Shown here in pieces: positions 1 to 8,380 of a stretch of 64,000 nt of DNA. The translations under genes and the position numbers were made by a program. The notes below the pieces were generated by a model. That model ran no database searches and was not told where the DNA came from. It saw only the letters and a list, made by a program, of their open reading frames with translations. Source of the DNA: Panacagrimonas sp052387695 (GTDB taxonomy: Bacteria > Pseudomonadota > Gammaproteobacteria > Nevskiales > Nevskiaceae); assembly GCA_052387695.1 (NCBI GenBank), contig JBQTIX010000024.1:77876-141875 (forward strand), written 5' to 3'. How positions within the stretch are numbered: position 1 is the first letter of the stretch; each line of letters begins with the position of its first letter.

Positions 1-1060
1 CGCGCAGCAGGACTCTTTGCAATTCTTCGGGCGCCAGGTGAAACGAGCAGGAGCAGGCGACGAGAATGCCTTCGGGCGCGAGCAACTGGATCGCCGCGCG
101 GTTGAGCGCCGCGTAGTGTTCGAGCCCCGCCTTCTCATCTTTCTTGCGTTTGATCAGCGCAGGCGGGTCCACCACGATCACATCGAAGACGCGCGAGTCG
201 GCGCGCAGTTGCTTGAGCAGGTCGAGCGCCTCGCCGCGCAGCGTTTCGAGGGGAAAGCCATTGAGCGCTGCGTTGGCCGCCGCCGCATCGAGCGCGGGCT
301 GCGAGCTGTCGATACAGGTGGCGGACGTGGCACCGGAGGCCAGGGCACGGATGGCCCAGGCGCCGGCGTAGCTGAAGACGTCGAGCACGCGCCTGCCCCT
401 GGCGTAGCGGGCCAGACGGTCGCGGTTATCGCGCTGGTCATAGAACCAGCCGGTCTTCTGACCATTGCGGATCGGTGCGGAGAAGCGCACGCCGGACTCG
501 ACCAGTTCGGCCATGTCCGGCACGGTGCCGATCGCTTCGACCGATTCCGGCAGGCCTTCCAGCGTGCGCGCTCCGCCATCGTTGCGCAGCAGGATGCCGG
601 CCGGTTTTAGCACCATCTCCAAGGCTTCGATCACCGCGGGCTTGAGCCGATCCATGCCGGCAGTTCCCATCTGCACAACGCAGATGTCGCCGAAGCGGTC
701 GATCACCAGGCCGGGCAGGCCGTCTGACTCGCCGTAGACCAGCCGGTAGTGCGGCGTGGGATAGATCGCCTCGCGCAGACCGAGCGCATGGCGGATGCGT
801 TGAGCGAGCCACTCGACGTCGATGCGCGCGTCGGGCCGGCTGGTCAGCAGGCGCGCGGCCATCAGCGAGTGGGGATTGACGTAGGCGGTGCCGACCGGCT
901 TGCCACGCGCGTCGATCACATTGACCCGATCACCGGGCTTGAAGGCCTTGAGCGGCGTGACCGCGATATTCACCTCGTTGCTGAACACCCACAGGTGACC
1001 GATGCGCAGGCGGCGCTCCGCATTGGGGTTGAGGCGCAGCGGCGGCAACGAGTCGGTCAT
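1..1060 (-). CDS. rlmI: 23S rRNA (cytosine-C5)-methyltransferase RlmI, 3' end cut by window
   Basis: This SAM-dependent rRNA methyltransferase of the RlmI/RlmK type would methylate a 23S rRNA cytosine. The visible 353 codons run from ATG at 1060 and leave the window before a stop, so about 90% of a ~395-residue family member is present. An N-terminal PUA-like domain (NPNAERRLRIGHLWVF, GDRVNV) is followed by a linker and a Rossmann methyltransferase fold: VLDVFSYAGAW for SAM binding, the VVDPPALIKRKKD segment typical of the family, and a Cys-containing ACSCSFH motif near the cut end. It is oriented away from the PfkB gene, in the same direction. The family call is firm. The exact rRNA position is inferred from homology. 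Confidence 0.88.
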   Translation of the reverse strand, partial: MTDSLPPLRLNPNAERRLRIGHLWVFSNEVNIAVTPLKAFKPGDRVNVIDARGKPVGTAYVNPHSLMAARLLTSRPDARIDVEWLAQRIRHALGLREAIYPTPHYRLVYGESDGLPGLVIDRFGDICVVQMGTAGMDRLKPAVIEALEMVLKPAGILLRNDGGARTLEGLPESVEAIGTVPDMAELVESGVRFSAPIRNGQKTGWFYDQRDNRDRLARYARGRRVLDVFSYAGAWAIRALASGATSATCIDSSQPALDAAAANAALNGFPLETLRGEALDLLKQLRADSRVFDVIVVDPPALIKRKKDEKAGLEHYAALNRAAIQLLAPEGILVACSCSFHLAPEELQRVLLR

Positions 1061-1117
1061 TGAGTGGGAAACCGGGAGAGGGCGCGCATTCTGCTACATC
1101 TGCGCGCAGCACCCGTC

Positions 1118-2050
1118 TCAGGCAAGGTCGTAACGGAACTCCTGCCTGAAGCGCGCACGGAAGGATTCCGGCGTGAGCTTGTGATTCTGTGGCCCCACAC
1201 GCTCGATCTTGATCGCGCCCATCAGGCTGGCGATGCGCCCGGTGGTTTTCCAGTCCATGCCCTGGAGCAGGCCGTAAAGCAAGCCGCCGCGGAACGCGTC
1301 GCCACAGCCGGTCGGATCGGCCAGGGCGTCGGCCTTGGCGCAGGGAATTTCGAGGATCTTGTTGTCGGCGAAGATGCTGGAACCCTTGCCACCGCGGGTG
1401 ACGATCAGTGCATCGACTCGCTCGGCGATCTGCTTGAGCGTCAGCCCGGTGCGCTCCATCAACACCTCGGCCTCGTAGTCGTTGACCGCGACATAGGCGG
1501 CCTTGTCGATGAAGTCCTTCAACTCCTCGCCGTTGAACATCGGCATGCCCTGGCCCGGATCGAAGATGAAAGGGACGCCGGCTTCGGCGAACTGCCGGGC
1601 ATGCAGCAGCATGCCGTCGCGGCCATCGGGCGAAACGGCGCCGAACTTGACGCCCCTGGGATCGATGTCCTGTGTATGGGCAAAGCTCATCGCGCCGGGA
1701 TGGAAGGCGGTGATCTGGTTGTCGTCGAGGTCGGTGGTGATATAGGCCTGCGCGGTATAGGCCTCCGGCACGGTCTTGATGAAATCCTTGCGGACGCCGG
1801 TCTTGTCCATCCACGCCGAGTAGGTGTCGAAGTCCTTGCCCACCGTGCCCATGGCGCGCGCATCGCCGCCGAGCGAGTGCAGGTTGTAGGCGATGTTGCC
1901 GGCACAGCCGCCGAACTCGCGGCGCAACTGCGGCACCAGGAACGCGACGTTAAGGATGTGCACCTTGTCCGGCAGGATCTCGTTCTTGAAGTAGCCGGGG
2001 TACACCATGATCGTGTCGTAGGCGAACGACCCGCAGATCAGTGCAGACAT
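1118..2050 (-). CDS. PfkB-family carbohydrate/adenosine kinase
   Basis: A 310-residue ribokinase/PfkB-fold kinase that phosphorylates a sugar or nucleoside hydroxyl with ATP. The N-terminus (SALICGSFAYDTI) is the usual Gly-rich PfkB start. The C-terminal signature DPTGCGDAFRGG carries the catalytic Asp and the anion hole, and FGGCAGNIAYN is the substrate-side motif. The family variant looks like bacterial adenosine kinase-type proteins, but the substrate cannot be fixed from sequence. Start ATG at 2050. It sits 57 bases upstream (in its own reading direction) of rlmI and may share a transcript. Cytoplasmic. Confidence 0.8.
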   Translation of the reverse strand: MSALICGSFAYDTIMVYPGYFKNEILPDKVHILNVAFLVPQLRREFGGCAGNIAYNLHSLGGDARAMGTVGKDFDTYSAWMDKTGVRKDFIKTVPEAYTAQAYITTDLDDNQITAFHPGAMSFAHTQDIDPRGVKFGAVSPDGRDGMLLHARQFAEAGVPFIFDPGQGMPMFNGEELKDFIDKAAYVAVNDYEAEVLMERTGLTLKQIAERVDALIVTRGGKGSSIFADNKILEIPCAKADALADPTGCGDAFRGGLLYGLLQGMDWKTTGRIASLMGAIKIERVGPQNHKLTPESFRARFRQEFRYDLA

Positions 2051-2098
2051 GGAAGGTTCCAGTGGAGAGGGAAAGAACGACGCAATGGTAGCGAAGCT

Positions 2099-2875
2099 TT
2101 ATCCGTTCCGGTCCGCATTCGCTTGGACCGCCGCCCGAATCTGCTCCAGGTTCTCGCGAATCATGTCGGCGATCAGTTCGTCCGTCCGCGGATCCTGCAG
2201 CACCTGCTCGACCACGCGCAGCGCAGAATCGATGATGGCCTCGGTGATGTCGCGCGCAAACGGCAGCCGAGACAGCCGCCCGGCCTGCGGGTCGTCGCGC
2301 AGCTTCTCCGCGATCATCGTGCGCAACTCATCCTGATTCTCGGCCAGGGCGCGGGCGATGTTGCGTGCGTACTGTCCATTGGCCAGCACTTCCTGAACCT
2401 CGTTGAGCACGGCCACCGTCACCGCCGAACTGATGGACTCGACGATGGCGTTCTTGAAGCGGTTGACCAGGCGGTAGGTGAACTCGTCGCCCAGAGCGCG
2501 ATCGGTGGCGCGACCGAAGCGTGACAGCAGGACGACGATGCGGACGACGCGAAACAGGCGGAAGCCGCGGATTGCCGGGTGCTGCAGCGGAATCATGCCC
2601 AACACTTCGTACCAGTTGCGCTTGACGTAATCCCAGGTCCAGCCCGCGTCGCGCCAGCGCCAGGCAAACTCGGCGGCGAAAATGGCGCAGATGGCGTAGT
2701 CCGTCGTCAGGATCATCCGCCGCGCGGGCTCCGTGATCTCGCCGAACGTCTCCCACACCAGCAGGCCGACCGACAGCACGGCCAGCATCAGCATCAGCCA
2801 GTCGAGCACGCCAACCGCGCGCCGCGTCGCGCCGACCTCGCGCGTCGGCGGAATGCTGGAAGGGGATTGGTTCAT
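2099..2875 (-). CDS. Voltage-sensor-type ion transporter family membrane protein
   Basis: A 258-residue protein whose first ~150 residues resemble the S1-S4 voltage-sensor module: hydrophobic stretches around LDWLMLMLAVLSVGLLVW, a second at DYAICAIFAAEF, and an S4-like helix with arginines every third position (GFRLFRVVRIVVLLSRFGR). After S4 there is no clear pore loop or selectivity filter. The C-terminal ~110 residues look soluble and helical. I chose ATG 2875 because the open frame extends upstream into sequence without family similarity. Database annotation usually calls such proteins ion transporter. Whether it conducts ions is doubtful, and it could be a sensor only. Confidence 0.7.
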   Translation of the reverse strand: MNQSPSSIPPTREVGATRRAVGVLDWLMLMLAVLSVGLLVWETFGEITEPARRMILTTDYAICAIFAAEFAWRWRDAGWTWDYVKRNWYEVLGMIPLQHPAIRGFRLFRVVRIVVLLSRFGRATDRALGDEFTYRLVNRFKNAIVESISSAVTVAVLNEVQEVLANGQYARNIARALAENQDELRTMIAEKLRDDPQAGRLSRLPFARDITEAIIDSALRVVEQVLQDPRTDELIADMIRENLEQIRAAVQANADRNG

Positions 2876-3183
2876 CGTCCAAGCTCGCCTGTCATGCGGG
2901 GTTCGGTCAAGCCGCCGCGGCACGAAGCCTTTGCGTTGACAGTTCAGAATCGATTCAGCGCGCCGACGCTGAAATGCAGCGGCCTGCTTTCCGGAATGTT
3001 GCCAATGAAACCACCCCCTCCTGTCCTTGCCTTCGTATGGGCCGGTCGGCTGCCCGTCGAGGCGATCGACGAACTGTTCGGTCGCTCCCCCCTCACGCGT
3101 CGCGCTCCGCCGAGGCCGCAGGTAACCGCTTTCATTTCTTCGCGAGGCCCGCAGCTCCCGGCCAGCCGGCACGTCGCCGCCCG
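2876..3183. other. Intergenic region, 308 bp, no gene seen
   Basis: Divergent spacer between the voltage-sensor protein (minus) and the small lipoprotein (plus). Neither strand shows a supported coding frame. A consensus-like TTGACA is at 2938-2943, but I see no matching -10 at normal spacing. No repeat or terminator was recognised. Confidence 0.5.
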
Positions 3184-3486
3184 ATGAACGCCCTGCTCAC
3201 GCATTCGATTCGATACTGCCTGCTGGCGCCCCTGGCGATGGTGCTCCTGGTCGCCGCCTGTTCGCGCGTGACCGCCGAGAATTATTCGAAACTCGAATCA
3301 GGAATGTCGCGCGACGAGGTCTACTCGCTGCTGGGCAAGCCCGACGACGTCACCGGTGGTGGCATCGGCAACTTCACCTTCTCGGCCGAGGTCTGGAAAG
3401 GCCGCAAGCAGACCATCAGCGTCACGTTCGGGGGCGACAAGCTCGCGCTCAAGTCGATCGGGGAAACCGACGACGGAGCGAAGTAA
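3184..3486 (+). CDS. Small BamE/SmpA-OmlA-like lipoprotein
   Basis: A 100-residue exported protein. A hydrophobic signal segment ends in a lipobox-like LLVAAC, so Cys27 or so is the likely lipidated residue. The mature part holds NYSKLESGMSRDEVYSLLGKPD, the helix-turn pattern of the SmpA/OmlA (BamE) superfamily, followed by short beta strands ending at FGGDKLALKS. It is shorter than true BamE and lacks its usual context, so a DUF3862-type relative is more likely than the BAM component itself. ATG 3184 was chosen because it gives the signal peptide; the frame is open further upstream. Confidence 0.7.
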   Translation: MNALLTHSIRYCLLAPLAMVLLVAACSRVTAENYSKLESGMSRDEVYSLLGKPDDVTGGGIGNFTFSAEVWKGRKQTISVTFGGDKLALKSIGETDDGAK

Positions 3487-3542
3487 AACGTCTGTACACG
3501 CGAGTGCCATAAACTGCGGGTCGATCCAGAACTCCCGCAGCC

Positions 3543-4931
3543 ATGTCCGTCCCTTCTGCGCCCGCTTCAAACATCCGCGAAGCGGTCACCGTCGTGCTTC
3601 AGCACGCGGGGGACAGCTTCATGATCCGTCGCCAGCCGGCGCTGCCTTCCTTCCCCGGCTACTGGGCTTTTCCGGGCGGCAAGATCGACAAAGTCGATGC
3701 CGATGCCCCCGCGCGGACCCACGCCCTGTTCACGCCCTACGAAGCGCGCATGATGCAGGCACTGGCGCGCGAACTGATCGAGGAGATCAGCTTCGATCTC
3801 GATGCCGCGGTGGCCTCGGGCGAGGTGACGGCGCTGCACCTGTTCGGCACGGCGCTGACGCCGCCCATCATCCCGGTGCGGTTCAACACCCTGTTCTTCC
3901 GCGTGGAACTGAAATCGCGCCCGGAGCTGAAGCTGGACACGGGCGAGGTCGACCGAAGCGAGTGGCTGCCGGCCAGCGAGTGGATGGCGCGCTATCGCCG
4001 CGGGCAGTTGCTGCTGGCGCCTCCCACGATGGCCTCGTTGGAACTGTTCGAGGCCGGCGGTGGCATGCAGGCCGAAGAGCGACCGCTGGAGGAGTTTCAC
4101 AAGGAGCGGTTGCCGGTGATCGAGTCGATCCGCGGTCTGCGGATGATGCCGGTGCGGTCCAACACCCTTCCGCCGGCTTTTCATACCAACTGCTTCGTGC
4201 TGGGCGACGAGGGGTCGCCGCGGCTGTTGATCGATCCGGCGCCGTATTCGGCCGACGAGTGCGAGGCCGTCATCGATCGCGCGCAGCAGTTCGGGATCAC
4301 CGAGGTGTTTCTCACCCACCATCATCCGGATCACCGCGAGCGTGCCGACGAGATTGCGCGACGACTCGGTGTCGGCCTGGCCATGAGCGCAGATACCGAA
4401 ACCCGGATTCGCGCCGAATCGCCGGGTTTTTTCGATGGCCTGCGCGTGCACACGGTGGCGGATGGCGATGAAGCGACCCGCTGGCTCGGTCAATCGGTGG
4501 GCGTGCTGGCCGTTCCCGGGCATGACGAAGGACAGTTGGCGCTGATGCCGGAAGACCGCAGCTGGTGCCTGGTGGGAGACCTGATACAGGGCATCGGGAC
4601 GGTGGTGATCCACAAGCCGGAAGGCAATATGCGGCGCTATTTTGACTCGCTGAAGCGGATCATCGAACTGGACCCCAAGGTCATCGTCCCTTCGCATGGT
4701 CTGCCGATGGGCACGACATACCGCCTGCGCGCCACGCTCCAGCATCGCGAGGAGCGCGAGGCTGCGGTGTTGCAACTGCACCGGGCAGGCCAGACGATGA
4801 ACCAGATGCTGGAGACGCTGTACCGCGACACCGACAGGCGACTGTGGCCGATGGCCTTGCAGAATATCGAAGGTCATCTCGACAAGCTGCGCGAGGAAGG
4901 CCGGCTGGTCGAGGTTTCGCCGACGGCATGA
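3543..4931 (+). CDS. NUDIX hydrolase fused to metallo-beta-lactamase-fold hydrolase
   Basis: A 462-residue two-domain enzyme. Residues ~10-200 form a NUDIX-like domain: FPGYWAFPGGKIDK opens the box and ARELIEEISFD supplies the REx2E-type metal ligands, with an insertion (ARTHALFTPYEAR) between the Gly and Glu halves as in RNPP/NUDT19-like members. Residues ~215-440 form a metallo-beta-lactamase fold with HHHPDHRE (metal ligands), a VPGHDEGQ loop, GDLI and VPSHG. A C-terminal winged-helix-like tail (LRATLQHREEREAAVLQLH) resembles LACTB2-type proteins. The order suggests one polypeptide hydrolysing linked bonds, perhaps CoA-type or nucleotide-linked compounds. The substrate is unknown. The gene stands alone between spacers. 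Confidence 0.8.
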   Translation: MSVPSAPASNIREAVTVVLQHAGDSFMIRRQPALPSFPGYWAFPGGKIDKVDADAPARTHALFTPYEARMMQALARELIEEISFDLDAAVASGEVTALHLFGTALTPPIIPVRFNTLFFRVELKSRPELKLDTGEVDRSEWLPASEWMARYRRGQLLLAPPTMASLELFEAGGGMQAEERPLEEFHKERLPVIESIRGLRMMPVRSNTLPPAFHTNCFVLGDEGSPRLLIDPAPYSADECEAVIDRAQQFGITEVFLTHHHPDHRERADEIARRLGVGLAMSADTETRIRAESPGFFDGLRVHTVADGDEATRWLGQSVGVLAVPGHDEGQLALMPEDRSWCLVGDLIQGIGTVVIHKPEGNMRRYFDSLKRIIELDPKVIVPSHGLPMGTTYRLRATLQHREEREAAVLQLHRAGQTMNQMLETLYRDTDRRLWPMALQNIEGHLDKLREEGRLVEVSPTA

Positions 4932-4994
4932 CAGGCACCGAAACGCATAAGCAAATACTTTTTCCAGCACTTTCGCGTTGCTGCGACTGGACCG

Positions 4995-5165
4995 TATATT
5001 AAGGTAGCCTAAAAATACCCTGGCAAGTGCTCGCGCCGTTCGCTCTGCGCACCCGCGCCAACCGAATTTTCGGGCCACCTTAATAAATGATTATCAATGG
5101 ATAATTAACCCGACCCACGGAGCAGCGATCAAATCTGGAAGCGGATATTTATGGGCCGGGTTAAT
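4995..5165. repeat. Two consecutive long-spaced palindromes (composite stem-loop element)
   Basis: Module 1: ATTAAGGTAGCC at 4998-5009 pairs with GGCCACCTTAAT at 5073-5084 (11/12). Module 2: ATTAACCCGACCCA at 5104-5117 pairs with TGGGCCGGGTTAAT at 5152-5165 (13/14). An AT-rich linker separates them. The architecture (arms starting ATTRA, then GC-rich, two modules in tandem) parallels the element at 8381-8553, although the sequences are not closely similar. It lies directly upstream of cysC. Confidence 0.6.
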
Positions 5166-5194
5166 AATCCCACTCTCCGACCGCCGACGGCGGC

Positions 5195-5767
5195 TTGAAC
5201 GGTGACACTCATTTGAACGACAAGACTCCGCGGCGCCAGGGATTCACGCTGTTCCTCACCGGTTTGCCCGGCGCGGGCAAGACCACCGTTTCGCGCAAAC
5301 TGGTTGAGGTTCTCGCGCGTGATCACGGACGCGCGGCGACCCTGCTCGACGGCGATGTGGTGCGTGAGATGCTGTCGTCCGGTCTGACGTTCTCGCGCGC
5401 GGATCGCGAGCTGAATCTGCGTCGCATCGGTTACGTGGCGGGCGAGGTGACGCGGCACGGCGGCATCTGCGTGTGCGCCACCATCGCACCCTATGAAAGC
5501 ACTCGCATCGAGACGCGGGCGCGCATCACGCCAATGGGGGGTTTCTACGAGATTTACCTCGCCACGCCGCTGGCCGTCTGCGAGACACGTGACAGCAAGG
5601 GTCTGTACGCGCGCGCACGGCGCGGCGAGATTCGCGGGTTCACCGGCATCGACGATCCCTACGAGGTTCCCAAGGCGCCCGAGCTGAGCATCGATGGCAG
5701 CCGCCTGAGCGTCGACGAGGAAGTGCGCAGGATCATCGCGCTGCCTCTGCGCGACCAATTGCTCTGA
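5195..5767 (+). CDS. cysC: Adenylylsulfate (APS) kinase
   Basis: A 190-residue APS kinase that phosphorylates adenosine 5'-phosphosulfate to PAPS. A P-loop GLPGAGKTT lies at residues 23-31, LLDGDVVRE binds substrate, RRIGYVAGEVTRHGG and the APYESTR loop are conserved, and CETRDSKGLYARAR plus GFTGIDDPYEVP are hallmark segments. No ATG is available. TTG at 5195 or TTG at 5213 must be used; the latter has a GGTGA seven bases before it. No cysD/cysN/cysH lies nearby, so it may serve sulfation (PAPS supply) rather than an assimilation operon. It ends nine bases before the next gene. Confidence 0.9.
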   Translation: MNGDTHLNDKTPRRQGFTLFLTGLPGAGKTTVSRKLVEVLARDHGRAATLLDGDVVREMLSSGLTFSRADRELNLRRIGYVAGEVTRHGGICVCATIAPYESTRIETRARITPMGGFYEIYLATPLAVCETRDSKGLYARARRGEIRGFTGIDDPYEVPKAPELSIDGSRLSVDEEVRRIIALPLRDQLL

Positions 5768-5776
5768 GAGAAGATC

Positions 5777-6955
5777 ATGGCCACCCGGCGCCAATACGAC
5801 ATCGTGGTCTTCGGCGCGACGGGGTTCACCGGCAGCCTGACCGCCGAATATCTGGCGGCCCACGGCGGTAAGACCTTGCGCTGGGCCTTGGCCGGACGCA
5901 ATCCGGAAAAACTGGAATCGGTACGCGCCAAGCTGGCCGGGAAGCATCCGGGTTTGGCCGATCTCGACCTGCTGAACGCCGACGCCGGCGATGCGATCGC
6001 GCTGTCCAAGGTCGCAAGAGCGACCAAGGTCGTGATCACCACGGTCGGGCCCTACATCAAGTACGGCGAGCGGCTGGTTGCGGCCTGTGCCGAACACGGC
6101 ACCGATTACGTCGATCTCACGGGTGAGCCCGAGTTTGTCGATCGGATGTGGCTGGGTTATCACGACAAGGCCAGGGCGAGCGGCGCACGGATCGTGCACG
6201 CCTGCGGGTTCGACTCGATCCCGCACGATCTCGGCGCATGGTTCACCGTGCAACAGTTGCCGGAAGATGTGCCGATCGTCCTGGAAGGTTTTGTCCGCGC
6301 AGGCGGTCAGATTTCCGGCGGCACCTGGCATTCGGCCATCACGGCGTTCTCGCGTCTGGGCGAGTCGGCGAGGGTGGCCAGGGAACGTAAGGCGCGCGAA
6401 GGCTGGCCGGTGGATCGCAAGATCGGTTCGACTCCGCAGCGCATCCGTTTCGAGAAACTGCTGGATAGCTGGGTGGTGCCATTCCCGAGTCTGGATCCGC
6501 AAATCGTGCGGCGCTCCGCCGCGGCGGATGAGCGATACGGACCCTCTTTCCGCTATGGGCACTTCATCCAGGTCAAGACCTTGCCCAGGGTCGCAGCACT
6601 GCTCGGCGGCGTGGGCGCGGCCGTTGCGGGGGCGCAGTTCAAGCTGGTGCGGGAGCAGTTGCTGAAGCTGCGCGATCCGGGTCAGGGTCCAGACGAGGAC
6701 CGCCGGGCCAAAGCCTGGTTCCGGGTGCGCTTCATCGGTCGTGGCGGCGGTCAGCGGGTGATCGTGGACGTGACCGGCGGGGACCCGGGCTACGGCGAGA
6801 CCGCCAAGATGCTGGCCGAGTCTGCGCTCTGCCTGGCCCGCGATCGCTTGCCGAAGAAGGCCGGCGTCCTCACGACGGCGACTGCGATGGGCAACAAACT
6901 GATCGCGCGGCTGCAAACGGCGGGCATCGGTTTCAACGTGGTGGAAACGCCATAG
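5777..6955 (+). CDS. Saccharopine dehydrogenase-like / trans-acting enoyl reductase family oxidoreductase
   Basis: A 392-residue NAD(P)-binding protein. The N-terminal Rossmann motif is VVFGATGFTGSLTAEYL. VITTVGPYIKYGERLVAACAEHGTDYVDLTGE is the family block found in saccharopine-dehydrogenase-like and mycobacterial enoyl-reductase proteins, and HACGFDSIPHDLGAW follows. The C-terminal ~150 residues are less conserved. It probably reduces a hydrophobic substrate; lysine biosynthesis is unlikely. It starts nine bases after cysC and ends two bases before the DUF423 gene, so the three are probably co-transcribed. Confidence 0.8.
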   Translation: MATRRQYDIVVFGATGFTGSLTAEYLAAHGGKTLRWALAGRNPEKLESVRAKLAGKHPGLADLDLLNADAGDAIALSKVARATKVVITTVGPYIKYGERLVAACAEHGTDYVDLTGEPEFVDRMWLGYHDKARASGARIVHACGFDSIPHDLGAWFTVQQLPEDVPIVLEGFVRAGGQISGGTWHSAITAFSRLGESARVARERKAREGWPVDRKIGSTPQRIRFEKLLDSWVVPFPSLDPQIVRRSAAADERYGPSFRYGHFIQVKTLPRVAALLGGVGAAVAGAQFKLVREQLLKLRDPGQGPDEDRRAKAWFRVRFIGRGGGQRVIVDVTGGDPGYGETAKMLAESALCLARDRLPKKAGVLTTATAMGNKLIARLQTAGIGFNVVETP

Positions 6956-6957
6956 AC

Positions 6958-7326
6958 ATGGCCCAAGCATCGCTCGCAGCAGGTGCCCTGTTCGGATTTC
7001 TCGGCGTCGTTCTGGGCGCGTTCGGTGCGCATGCCCTGCGCGCGCGCCTGTCGCCGGAGATGCTGCAGGTCTGGAAGACTGCCAACGAATACCACTTCTA
7101 TCACGCCATTGCGCTGGTTCTGGTCGGCCTGCTCGCGCGGGCGACGAAGCTGCCGGGCCTGGACCTGGTCGCCGGCTGTTTCGTGGCGGGCATCGTGGTG
7201 TTCTCCGGCAGTCTTTACCTGCTCGCGGTCAGCGATCTGCGATGGCTGGGCGCGATCACGCCGATCGGTGGTTTGCTGTTCGTGTTCGGATGGGCTTGGC
7301 TGGCCTGGATGAGCTTCCGCCACTGA
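6958..7326 (+). CDS. DUF423 small inner-membrane protein
   Basis: A 122-residue protein with about four hydrophobic helices and the DUF423 N-terminal pattern GALFGFLGVVLGAFGAHALR, followed by WKTANEYHFYHAIAL. Family members (YgdD/YwdK) are ubiquitous small membrane proteins without an established role. It follows the oxidoreductase with a two-base gap. Its stop faces the stop of the receiver-domain gene on the other strand, 28 bases away. Confidence 0.85.
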   Translation: MAQASLAAGALFGFLGVVLGAFGAHALRARLSPEMLQVWKTANEYHFYHAIALVLVGLLARATKLPGLDLVAGCFVAGIVVFSGSLYLLAVSDLRWLGAITPIGGLLFVFGWAWLAWMSFRH

Positions 7327-7354
7327 CTCTAATTTTTTGAAGCTTGAGGCGAAT

Positions 7355-8317
7355 TCAGCGCCTTCCGACCGCACCCAGAATCGCATCGGAAAGCTGATCG
7401 GAAATGCGGATCGCCGCTGACATCACCGTGCGCTCCGCCACCACCTGGGCCTCATCTGTCGCCGCCTGACGGGCAAACTGCACGATCTCGCTGACGCGAT
7501 CGGAGTGGGACTTGAGCATCGCTTCCATCTGCGTGCGTGTGGACGTGAGCTGTCCGAACATTTCGCGTTCGAGCGCCTCGATCCTCGATGTCACCAGTCG
7601 GAGGGCCTGGTTGGTCTCATCCAGTCCCATCCGGAATTCACCGCGCAGATTTGCCGGGGCCTCCGCCAACTGGACTTGCTGACTGGCGAGATGGCCGACG
7701 GCGGTCTTGATCTCGGCAAATTGCGTAAACAATCCCTGCGAGACTTTTTTCAGCCGGCCTTCGAGCAGTTCGCGGATCGCGGCATCTTCGAATCGACCCG
7801 GGGTGTTGAGCGCCGCGCCCGACGTGCCGACCGGCGGTGCAGCCGCCATGGACGCGACGTCCATTGATGCTGGCGGCTGCTTTGCCACGATTGCCAGGCC
7901 GGCGGCCTGCTGGATCGTGGGCGTGAATCTGGCAATCGGCTCTGAAGCCGACAGGGCATCGAGGATGCGGCCGAGCTCCTCGCGGTTGGGTGGCTTCTGC
8001 AACACACCACTGGCGCCGGCGGCCTGGGCTTCGGCATTGAGTTGGGGGCCTTCGCTGGACGAGCAGATCACGACCGGAATCGACGCCAGGCGCGAGTCGG
8101 ACTTGATCATCCGCAGGGCCTCGAAGCCATCCATCCCGGGCATCACGTGATCGAGAAAAATCACCTGGGGGGGAGGATGATTGGCGGCCAGGAAATTCAA
8201 GGCTTCCGCCGCGCTTTCAACCGCATCCACCCGGTACTGGTGTCCTTCCAGATATCGGCGTAATGCGAATCGGGCGGACTTGGAATCGTCCACCACCAGT
8301 GCGTTTTTTGCAGTCAT
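7355..8317 (-). CDS. Response-regulator receiver domain with helical C-terminal region
   Basis: A 320-residue protein. Residues 1-~125 are a CheY-like receiver: acidic pair D10-D11, phospho-acceptor D56 in VIFLDHVMPGMDG, VVICSSSEG and the conserved Lys in VLQKPPNREEL. A Pro/Ala-rich linker (~130-190) leads to a helical, probably coiled-coil C-terminal half (~195-310) with no DNA-binding or enzymatic output domain that I recognise. Start ATG 8317 is the first codon of the receiver; the frame runs on upstream into the repeat at 8381. No histidine kinase is adjacent. It may signal by protein-protein contact, for instance in motility or polarity control; this is inference. Confidence 0.75.
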   Translation of the reverse strand: MTAKNALVVDDSKSARFALRRYLEGHQYRVDAVESAAEALNFLAANHPPPQVIFLDHVMPGMDGFEALRMIKSDSRLASIPVVICSSSEGPQLNAEAQAAGASGVLQKPPNREELGRILDALSASEPIARFTPTIQQAAGLAIVAKQPPASMDVASMAAAPPVGTSGAALNTPGRFEDAAIRELLEGRLKKVSQGLFTQFAEIKTAVGHLASQQVQLAEAPANLRGEFRMGLDETNQALRLVTSRIEALEREMFGQLTSTRTQMEAMLKSHSDRVSEIVQFARQAATDEAQVVAERTVMSAAIRISDQLSDAILGAVGRR

Positions 8318-8380
8318 GGTCCTGCTTGCGTTGGTGCCCCCACCAAGACGCAATCTAGCACCCGAAGCGTGCAGCAGGTT

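Noticed and set aside
1064..2524. 486-codon plus-strand frame opposite the PfkB and voltage-sensor genes
   Set aside because: Antisense to two motif-supported genes and without any recognisable domain.
2938..2943. Consensus TTGACA as a promoter for the BamE-like lipoprotein
   Set aside because: No acceptable -10 at 16-18 bases and 240 bases from the ATG.
3567..5078. 503-codon minus-strand frame opposite the NUDIX-MBL gene
   Set aside because: No family motif, His/Arg/Gln-rich shadow composition; the plus-strand gene has clear catalytic motifs.
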